Origin: an uncultured Demequina sp.
Lineage (GTDB): Bacteria; Actinomycetota; Actinomycetes; Actinomycetales; Demequinaceae
Length of the DNA: 11,656 bases
Reading direction: 5' to 3'
Assembly: GCA_937925595.1 (NCBI GenBank)
Contig: CALALQ010000483.1
Location: forward strand, 1 to 11,656
Every line of letters starts with the position of its first letter. The first letter of the stretch is position 1. Of this stretch, positions 7,191-11,656 are shown piece by piece. The notes below the pieces were generated by a model. The model saw only the letters and a list, made by a program, of their open reading frames with translations. It was not told the origin of the DNA and did not search any database. The position numbers and the translations under genes are program-made.

Positions 7191-8975
7191 ATGTCCATTC
7201 AGACGCTTGCGCTGACCCCGCCACCGGGGTTCGACCCGAACAACTCGCAGCACGTTGCCCGCATTCTCGAGAAGGTCGTCGAGGCGGAGAAGAAGACGGC
7301 CGGGTCACACGTCGCTGAGGAGATGGGTGAGAACCGGTCCGACTGGAAGGTAATGAGCTACGACGCTGTGGCCAACAAGCTCACCATCATGCGGCAGTCC
7401 GCCGTCACGAAGGTGGACGAAGACCGCCGTGGCGTCCGCACCGTCGCTATCTCCTCCAACACGAAGGCTGCGGACGCCGAAGGCATCGCCGCCCGGCTCC
7501 AGGAGCTGCACCCCGGCTACTACCTGTCCGAGTTCAACCCGCATCTGGGCAAGGCTCAGCTGACGAAGATGACCCTGGACGAGGTCCGCGTCCGTGAAGC
7601 GATCGCGACCGCCATCGGTGCGAAGCCGTGGGACCTGAAGGTGAAGGGTTCCCGCCGCAACGGCTATCAGGTGAAGCTCCCGGCCACCTACATGCAGTCC
7701 AAGCACGACGACAAGGTCCAGGAAGTCGCCGAGACCGTCGCCGGCGAGTTCGGCTGGTACTGGGAGTCCGACCCGGTCACCCTCACCGGCAACATCGTCC
7801 CAAGCGCCCCGCCGGTGTTCCCCAACTCCGTCACCTACCCGATGGACCTGCTTCCGAAGCCGATCCATGGCGCCATCGCGAAGCTCCCCATCGGCCTGGC
7901 CCTCGCCGAGCGCGGTGACGCCGAGAACGAGGTCGCGTACCTCGACTTCAACCAGGGCCCGCATCTGCAGCTCGGTGGCGTGAGTGGTGCGGGTAAGTCG
8001 GTCCAGCTGAACGTCATCATCGCCGGCGCCCTGGCCGCCGGCGCCGAGCTCGTCATCCTTGACGTCCCGCAGAAGGCGGTCGACTTCGAGAAGTGGCGCC
8101 CGTTCGTCCGTCCCGGCGGGTGGGGTGCTGCGACCTTCGAGGAGAACGCCGTCGCGTTGCAGGAGCTCTACAAGGAGGGGCAGAAGCGAGCCGAAATCTT
8201 CAAGACCTATGGGGCGAAGAAGCTCGCCGACCTCCCGGCCGACATCGCGAAGGACATGAAGCCTGTCCTCATCGTCGTCGACGAGTACACGGGCCTTCTG
8301 GCAAAGCCTGCGATCCCGAAGTCGCTCCCGGAGGACCACCCGCTGCGTGTGGAGGCGGAGACGAAGACCCTCGCCATCGACATCCTCAGCTCTTATGTCG
8401 ACAAGCTGGCAGCGGAGATGAGGTTCGTGGGTTTCCAGATCGTCATCTCCACGCAGGTCGCTTCGACCTCGACCGGTATCGGTACCGCCTTGCGGACCAA
8501 TCTGACCAACAAGATGCTGCTCGGTCCGCGAGCGACCGACGGGAACCGGAAGCTGGTCTTCCGTGACCCGATGTCGGTGCCGCAGGTGCCTGACCACATC
8601 AAGTCGGACCCGGACGTGTCCCGTGGTGTCGGTGCGTGCGAGCTCGAAGGTCAGCGACCGTTCGTTCTCAAGGGCTTCTTCGCGACCGAGGAGACCCTCA
8701 TCGCCGAGCTGAAGCGCCGCGGCCGCAAGCCCATCCCCGAAGGGCAACTGGATTCGATCACCCGCCCTGACCCTCGTGTCGTCCGGGAGCTGTTCCCGGA
8801 GTTCGGGCAGGTCCAGGTCGAGGAGAAGAAGTACGGCAAGGGCCCACAGAAGGTTCAGGACTGGCAGATCGACCCGAACACCGGCGAGCGCCTCGACCCG
8901 ATGCAGGCCGCGAACCGTGCGAAGCACCTGCTGACGGTGCAGGCGAAGCAGGCCGAGCAGCAGGCTCAGGGCTGA
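7191..8975 (+). CDS. FtsK/SpoIIIE-type DNA translocase ATPase, likely conjugative coupling or transfer protein
   Basis: 594 aa. The C-terminal half has the FtsK/HerA ATPase signature: Walker A GGVSGAGKS (262-270, K269, S270), VILDVPQKAVDFEKW near 284-298, Walker B VLIVVDEY (D364, E365), a sensor-like ISTQ (419-422) and a probable arginine-finger region LRTNLTNK (R435). The N-terminal 230 residues look soluble, without the membrane helices of cellular FtsK. A Gln/Ala/Lys-rich tail closes the protein. FtsK-fold ATPases pump DNA through membranes; in Gram-positive plasmids such proteins (TcpA-like coupling proteins, Streptomyces TraB) serve conjugation. With a VirB4-like ATPase 6 kb upstream, a coupling role in a type IV system is the best guess. 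The following gene starts 14 bases downstream with a strong Shine-Dalgarno sequence, suggesting one operon. The family is secure, the precise role inferred. Confidence 0.92.
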   Translation: MSIQTLALTPPPGFDPNNSQHVARILEKVVEAEKKTAGSHVAEEMGENRSDWKVMSYDAVANKLTIMRQSAVTKVDEDRRGVRTVAISSNTKAADAEGIAARLQELHPGYYLSEFNPHLGKAQLTKMTLDEVRVREAIATAIGAKPWDLKVKGSRRNGYQVKLPATYMQSKHDDKVQEVAETVAGEFGWYWESDPVTLTGNIVPSAPPVFPNSVTYPMDLLPKPIHGAIAKLPIGLALAERGDAENEVAYLDFNQGPHLQLGGVSGAGKSVQLNVIIAGALAAGAELVILDVPQKAVDFEKWRPFVRPGGWGAATFEENAVALQELYKEGQKRAEIFKTYGAKKLADLPADIAKDMKPVLIVVDEYTGLLAKPAIPKSLPEDHPLRVEAETKTLAIDILSSYVDKLAAEMRFVGFQIVISTQVASTSTGIGTALRTNLTNKMLLGPRATDGNRKLVFRDPMSVPQVPDHIKSDPDVSRGVGACELEGQRPFVLKGFFATEETLIAELKRRGRKPIPEGQLDSITRPDPRVVRELFPEFGQVQVEEKKYGKGPQKVQDWQIDPNTGERLDPMQAANRAKHLLTVQAKQAEQQAQG

Positions 8976-8976
8976 G

Positions 8977-8984
8977 AGGAAGGA
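8977..8984 (+). promoter_or_regulatory. Strong Shine-Dalgarno sequence for the GTG start at 8990
   Basis: AGGAAGGA begins two bases after the FtsK-like stop codon and lies five bases before GTG 8990. It supports that non-ATG start. Confidence 0.8.
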
Positions 8985-8989
8985 CCACT

Positions 8990-9376
8990 GTGACACTCCG
9001 TTTCCGGGACAGCGTGCTCATCGCCATCGGCGCGCTCGCCCTCATCGCTGTCGGTGTCTGCTGGGCGTTGGGGTTGAACCCGTTCGTCGTTCAGCCGCAG
9101 TCTCAGCCGGCACCGGCTCCCCTGCCGACTGCGGAGAACGTGGTCGCCTACGACCTGGACGGGTTCACCACGACGGTCGACGAGATCAGTCCGGCCTTCG
9201 ACAAGGAGGCTGCGGTGGACCTCGCCGCGCAATACTGTGCTCTTCTCACCAACGGTAACGAGAAGACCGCGAAGGCGCAGATCGCTGCCGCGGCGGAGGG
9301 CGCAGATGTGGACGCGGATGCTGTCGTAGCCGTCGCCGAAGCGGGCCGGGACTACCTGTGCCCGGACGCCGGCTGA
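8990..9376 (+). CDS. Small membrane-anchored, DUF732-like extracytoplasmic protein
   Basis: 128 aa with a GTG start supported by AGGAAGGA five bases upstream. A basic N-terminus (TLRFRD) is followed by one hydrophobic helix (about 8-29), then a Pro/Gln-rich linker (about 35-46) and a small domain. No clear lipobox or signal-peptidase site is seen, so a signal anchor with the domain outside the cell is likely. C83 in AAQYCALL and C124 in the terminal YLCPDAG could form a disulfide. The pattern of a Cys-containing helix, an Ala-rich helix and a final YxCP resembles DUF732, small secreted actinobacterial proteins of unknown function (recalled resemblance). Its position directly after the FtsK-like gene suggests an accessory role at the transfer site or cell surface. 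Confidence 0.82.
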   Translation: MTLRFRDSVLIAIGALALIAVGVCWALGLNPFVVQPQSQPAPAPLPTAENVVAYDLDGFTTTVDEISPAFDKEAAVDLAAQYCALLTNGNEKTAKAQIAAAAEGADVDADAVVAVAEAGRDYLCPDAG

Positions 9377-9383
9377 CCGGCCA

Positions 9384-9392
9384 CGCGCATAG
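9384..9392 (+). promoter_or_regulatory. Start-linked motif CGCGCATAG, copy 3
   Basis: It lies eight bases before GTG 9401, 7 bases after the previous stop. The longer string CCACGCGCATAG (9381-9392) is identical to 9709-9720. Confidence 0.6.
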
Positions 9393-9400
9393 GGGTACTC

Positions 9401-9589
9401 GTGGCAAGCGAACGACATGGCATGACGATGAGTGGCTTCTGCCACACGCCGTCACCCGGCTCGCACCAGTGGTGCAGGGAGCGTGGACTGGCCTGCGACT
9501 GCGAATGCCACACGGATTCGGCTGCCGCCGAGCGGCTGGACGAACTTGCCGCAGGGTATACGGCAAGCCACCAGGCTGAGTCTGACTAA
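9401..9589 (+). CDS. 62-aa Cys/His-rich small protein
   Basis: GTG 9401 is chosen because it lies eight bases after CGCGCATAG; ATGs at 9422 and 9428 are in frame and would give 55 or 53 aa. The core C14-H15 ... H22 ... C25 ... C32-x-C34-x-C36-H37 is dense in possible metal ligands and resembles small zinc-binding-like proteins common in actinobacterial phages and plasmids (recalled, not searched). The rest is a short helical, acidic tail. No signal or membrane segment is seen, so it is probably cytoplasmic. The stop TAA lies inside a 13-bp palindrome (9582-9594), and a terminator follows 77 bases later. The function is unknown; a small DNA- or protein-binding factor is possible. Confidence 0.72.
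   Translation: MASERHGMTMSGFCHTPSPGSHQWCRERGLACDCECHTDSAAAERLDELAAGYTASHQAESD
9545..9567 (+). repeat. Hairpin with CAGGGTATA loop inside the end of the 62-aa gene
   Basis: Perfect 7-bp arms CTTGCCG (9545-9551) and CGGCAAG (9561-9567) enclose CAGGGTATA. The stem-loop junction GCCGCAGGGTA is the third copy of the intergenic repeat at 6445 and 7149. Confidence 0.5.
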
Positions 9590-9594
9590 GTCAG
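9582..9594. repeat. 13-bp palindrome over the stop codon of the 62-aa gene
   Basis: CTGACT-A-AGTCAG is a perfect inverted repeat with a single central base; the TAA stop is at 9587-9589. It could bind a dimeric regulator or be chance. Confidence 0.35.
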
Positions 9595-9665
9595 GCGAGG
9601 GGCAAGGCACAAGAGAGTGGGCCTTCATTGAGCGCAGTGCGGAGCGCAAGAACCCCGTAACCGCA

Positions 9666-9704
9666 GGGCGGGTCTCTCGTGGGGAGGGACCCGCCCTTCT
9701 TCTT
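9666..9704 (+). terminator. Rho-independent terminator closing the FtsK-like gene block
   Basis: Arms GGGCGGGTC (9666-9674) and GACCCGCCC (9688-9696), extendable inward by four pairs including one G-U, are followed by TTCTTCTT. GCAAGAA at 9646-9652 can also pair with TTCTTGC at 9700-9706, nesting the hairpin in a larger stem. The rest of the 9590-9727 gap shows no gene I can support. Confidence 0.8.
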
Positions 9705-9711
9705 GCCTCCA

Positions 9712-9720
9712 CGCGCATAG
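9712..9720 (+). promoter_or_regulatory. Start-linked motif CGCGCATAG, copy 4
   Basis: It lies seven bases (CGGGGGT) before ATG 9728 and just after a terminator. The first gene of this new unit thus carries the motif. Confidence 0.6.
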
Positions 9721-9727
9721 CGGGGGT

Positions 9728-10378
9728 ATGTCAAACGCCACCGCCTGGCTGCGTGAGCAGTCTCCCCTGGTCTTCGTGGACTACCCGGACCGGTACCGCA
9801 CCCACACCTACCTGATGAGCCCGACTGTCCCCGGCGGCCTGCAGCTTCTCGAGGAGCGCTCCCGTGTCCTCCGCCGCGCGCGCCTGCTCGATAACTGGGC
9901 GGTGGTGCCGTTCCTGGCCATGTTCGTCACCGGTTTCGCGTGGGCGGTCACCGCCACCGGCGGGGTCGCCGTCTGGCCGTGGGTGCTCGGCGGGCTGACC
10001 GTCCTCGCTGCGGTCGGGTTCACCGTCCCCCAGATGCTGTCGAAGAAGGCCGAGCGCACAGCGGCACGCAACCTCGCCCAGTGGAAGAAGGACGACCACG
10101 CTCGCCGTATCGACGCGCTCGAAGGGTTCATCGTCTCCACGTTCGACGAGAAGGTCATCTGGGAAGCTATCGACCTCATCTGGGACTCCCATGACACTGC
10201 ACGCGCGGTGAAGTGGGCCAACAGCGCCCGCCCCGACGGCCGGCTCGCCACCGGAGCCCACTCGGCGCACGACATCGCGAAGGAAGCGGCTGTCCAGATG
10301 CGGCAGCAGGCGGCGGACATGCTCGACCCTGACGGAGGGTTCACGTCCGAGTGGCTGCTTTCCAAGGCACGCGCATAG
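9728..10378 (+). CDS. Two-helix membrane protein, 216 aa
   Basis: ATG 9728 lies 7 bases after CGCGCATAG. Two hydrophobic segments close together (about residues 57-77 and 80-100) form a helical hairpin; both ends are then probably cytoplasmic, consistent with the basic residues before (RRARLL) and after (KKAERTAAR). The C-terminal half (about 105-216) is soluble and mostly helical. No catalytic motif is recognised. It starts a run of small genes downstream of the type IV secretion and FtsK-like genes, so a role in the transfer apparatus or its membrane environment is possible but not shown. The gene ends Ala-Arg-Ala-TAG, and these last bases are themselves a CGCGCATAG motif for the next gene. 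Confidence 0.85.
   Translation: MSNATAWLREQSPLVFVDYPDRYRTHTYLMSPTVPGGLQLLEERSRVLRRARLLDNWAVVPFLAMFVTGFAWAVTATGGVAVWPWVLGGLTVLAAVGFTVPQMLSKKAERTAARNLAQWKKDDHARRIDALEGFIVSTFDEKVIWEAIDLIWDSHDTARAVKWANSARPDGRLATGAHSAHDIAKEAAVQMRQQAADMLDPDGGFTSEWLLSKARA
10370..10378 (+). promoter_or_regulatory. Start-linked motif CGCGCATAG, copy 5, overlapping a stop codon
   Basis: The motif includes the TAG stop of the 9728 gene and lies ten bases before ATG 10389. CACGCGCATAG (11 bp) is shared with copies 3 and 4. Confidence 0.55.
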
Positions 10379-10388
10379 GCCTTTCACT

Positions 10389-10697
10389 ATGACCGCCACC
10401 AATCTCACCGACGTGACCCGCATCGAGGTCATCGAGCCGTCACAGCGGGTGTTCATCCGCCGTTACGCCACCCCCGGAGTCGAAGTCCACGTCCAGGACG
10501 ACGGCCGCACACTCAAACTGCTCGCCGGCACCCCGCTGGCTTCCAACGCGGGCCCCACCCCCATGTCTGCGCCTGCCGCGGTCGAGGCGATCGCCTCCAC
10601 GCTGCAGCGCAACGGCGTCCGCGCTGACGTGAGGCGGCTCGCCGGAGTCGTCGTCGCAGACCTCGCCCACCGAGGCTTCCCCTTCAAAGGCGTCTGA
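10389..10697 (+). CDS. Hypothetical 102-aa protein
   Basis: ATG 10389 follows the CGCGCATAG motif by ten bases; no Shine-Dalgarno sequence is present. The first half looks beta-rich (RIEVIEPSQRVFIRRY, then VEVHVQDDGRTLKLLAG), followed by a linker and a helix plus short strand (APAAVEAIASTLQRNGV, ADVRRLAGVVVADL). There are no cysteines, membrane segments or known motifs. Its stop overlaps the next start by one base (TGATG), so expression is probably coupled to the small membrane protein that follows. The family is not recognised; a small cytoplasmic alpha/beta protein is likely. Confidence 0.8.
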   Translation: MTATNLTDVTRIEVIEPSQRVFIRRYATPGVEVHVQDDGRTLKLLAGTPLASNAGPTPMSAPAAVEAIASTLQRNGVRADVRRLAGVVVADLAHRGFPFKGV

Positions 10698-10990
10698 TGC
10701 GCAAGCTCTACCGGACCACTGAGGCCCTCGCCATCATCATCTCCGCTGTCGCGGCGACGATGGCGGGCCTGTCTCTTGCCGTCCCGTTCGCTCGCACTCT
10801 CCCCGTCCCCGGGCAGCTCGCGTTCTGCCTGCTGAGCCTTCTGGTGTGCGGTGTCGGCGTGCACGTCCTCGCTGACGCGCTGGAGCGGATCGCTCACGCC
10901 GCCGGCTCCATCTTCGACCGTTCCCTGTACACCTCCATCGACCGCACGTTCCCTGAGCGTGCCCCCAAGACCGAAGGACCCACCGAATGA
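10697..10990 (+). CDS. Small two-helix membrane protein, 97 aa
   Basis: ATG 10697 shares one base with the preceding stop (TGATG). Two hydrophobic segments, about residues 10-30 and 40-60, are joined by a short Arg/Pro loop; the C-terminal 35 residues are soluble and charged. With a basic N-terminus (MRKLYR), both termini are probably in the cytoplasm. This size and topology are common in conjugation and phage accessory proteins (including holin-like ones), but no specific motif supports either. The 4-bp ATGA overlap with the next gene indicates translational coupling. Confidence 0.8.
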   Translation: MRKLYRTTEALAIIISAVAATMAGLSLAVPFARTLPVPGQLAFCLLSLLVCGVGVHVLADALERIAHAAGSIFDRSLYTSIDRTFPERAPKTEGPTE

Positions 10991-11418
10991 GCAAGCACAT
11001 CGTCCTCGTCGCCGGACACGACGCCGACTCCCGCCTGAGCGTCGCCCGCGTCATCGCGGCGGAGAACAACTGGGGGATCCTCGACATCGACTCCCTCACC
11101 GCAGAGCTTCGCGGTGCGACCCCTCTGGTGCGTGTGAGCGCGCTGATGGACGTCGTCCACGACCAGGCCGAGGCTGGCGTACCCGGTGTCGTCGTCTCCG
11201 CCCCGCTGACCTGCGAGCTGCGCGACTCCGACTGGCTGGACGACACCGCGTACGACTTCGACATCCTCGGCTACGACACCACCGTCGTGTACGTCCTCGT
11301 CGACGATGAGGAGGACCCGGGCCTGGACCCGGAGCACTTCGTCATCGACGCGCACGAGGACATCGACGATGTGATGACCGCCGCCACCCTCCACGCGATC
11401 GAGATCCGCAACTCGTGA
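10987..11418 (+). CDS. P-loop kinase-like protein with degenerate Walker A, 143 aa
   Basis: ATG 10987 overlaps the previous stop (ATGA). The layout matches small P-loop kinases of the AAA_33/nucleoside-kinase type: strand HIVLVAGHDADSRLSVAR (4-21), then ILDIDSLT (31-38), then GVPGVVVSAPLTCELRDSDW (64-83), then TTVVYVLVDDEEDPG (about 98-112). In a normal Walker A the G10 loop would read GxxxxGK(S/T); here it is GHDADSRL, with Ser at the second Gly, Arg at the Lys and Leu at the Ser/Thr. Catalysis is therefore doubtful; it may be an inactive kinase-fold binding protein, or use Arg unusually. The conserved LID region of active kinases is not evident and the protein is short. The fold assignment rests on pattern only. 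Confidence 0.8.
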   Translation: MSKHIVLVAGHDADSRLSVARVIAAENNWGILDIDSLTAELRGATPLVRVSALMDVVHDQAEAGVPGVVVSAPLTCELRDSDWLDDTAYDFDILGYDTTVVYVLVDDEEDPGLDPEHFVIDAHEDIDDVMTAATLHAIEIRNS

Positions 11419-11656
11419 GCTGCTTCGCCCAGTACGAGCACGCCGCGCATCGCACCGCCACCGGCGAGCGCTGCGACGGGTTCACCGGTGAGTACCACGC
11501 GAACTCCCACCAGACCGCTGACGCCGGGCGCGTGTTCATCGGCCACATCTGCGAGAAGGGCCCGCACTTCGCTTTCGTCGGCGAGGGCGGGTACGGCGAG
11601 TGCGGCTCCCACTACTTCGCTGGCATCTACGTGACCGTCGACCCGAACGTGTCCCG
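11415..11656 (+). CDS. Hypothetical protein with spaced cysteines, 3' end outside window
   Basis: GTG 11415 overlaps the preceding stop codon (GTGA), and the frame stays open for 80 codons to the window end. The visible part, beginning SCFAQYEHAAHRTATGERC, has cysteines at 3, 20, 46 and 63 and many His residues, which suggests metal binding, though the spacing fits no motif I recognise. No hydrophobic segment is visible. It continues the coupled gene run. The total length and C-terminus are unknown. Confidence 0.65.
   Translation, partial: MSCFAQYEHAAHRTATGERCDGFTGEYHANSHQTADAGRVFIGHICEKGPHFAFVGEGGYGECGSHYFAGIYVTVDPNVS

Noticed and set aside
7191..8975. Naming the FtsK-like gene traB or tcpA
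   Set aside because: The ATPase core is clear but nothing visible separates these subfamilies, so no symbol is given.
7305..8996. 563-aa minus-strand open frame opposite the FtsK-like gene
   Set aside because: The plus strand encodes intact Walker A and B motifs of a known family; the minus frame has biased Arg/Leu/Val composition and no motif.
9432..9815. 127-aa plus-strand frame overlapping the 62-aa gene
   Set aside because: It reads straight through the hairpin terminator and into the 9728 gene in another frame; the 62-aa frame has a start-linked motif and a conserved-looking Cys/His pattern.

Overview
The window is GC-rich with actinobacterial codon use (GTG as well as ATG starts, Ala/Asp/Arg-rich proteins), and every supported gene is on the + strand. 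It reads as part of a conjugative element (large plasmid or integrative conjugative element) of an actinobacterium. The two diagnostic genes are the C-terminal part of a VirB4/TraC-type secretion ATPase at the left edge and a complete FtsK/SpoIIIE-type DNA-translocase ATPase at 7191-8975. The host genus cannot be fixed from the sequence. I see no integrase, replication gene, relaxase, tRNA, IS element or CRISPR array.

Layout: (1) 1-1089, VirB4-like ATPase, cut at the window start and closed by a strong hairpin terminator. (2) 1265-2911, a solitary 548-aa protein of unknown function, with a duplicated sequence in its upstream region and two tandem hairpins after it. (3) 3014-6441, four accessory genes (291, 288, 263 and 285 aa); two carry possible zinc-binding Cys/His clusters, two share an SNRTSF peptide, and two share a related N-terminus. 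The block ends in a hairpin terminator. (4) 6505-9589, a 198-aa hypothetical, the FtsK-like ATPase, a small membrane-anchored DUF732-like protein and a 62-aa Cys/His-rich protein, closed by a hairpin terminator at 9666-9704. (5) 9728 to the right edge, a compact run of small genes, mostly overlapping: a two-helix membrane protein, a 102-aa unknown, a second two-helix membrane protein, a P-loop-kinase-like protein with a degenerate Walker A, and a Cys-containing protein cut by the window end.

The most unusual feature is how genes start. Only three (6505, 7191, 8990) have an ordinary Shine-Dalgarno sequence. Three others (3014, 4772, 5584) have the exact 12-mer GCCGCGTACATG six bases before the start codon. 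Four more (1265, 9401, 9728, 10389) have CGCGCATAG 7-10 bases before the start; one of these copies, and a fifth copy, contain the stop codon of the gene before. These two start-linked motif families resemble in concept the start-associated sequences of cluster K mycobacteriophages and probably mark a common translation or transcription control system of this element.

The VirB4-like ATPase would power a type IV secretion channel, and the FtsK-like ATPase is a plausible DNA pump or coupling protein. The membrane proteins could be channel or cell-surface accessories. Roles of the remaining genes are unknown.
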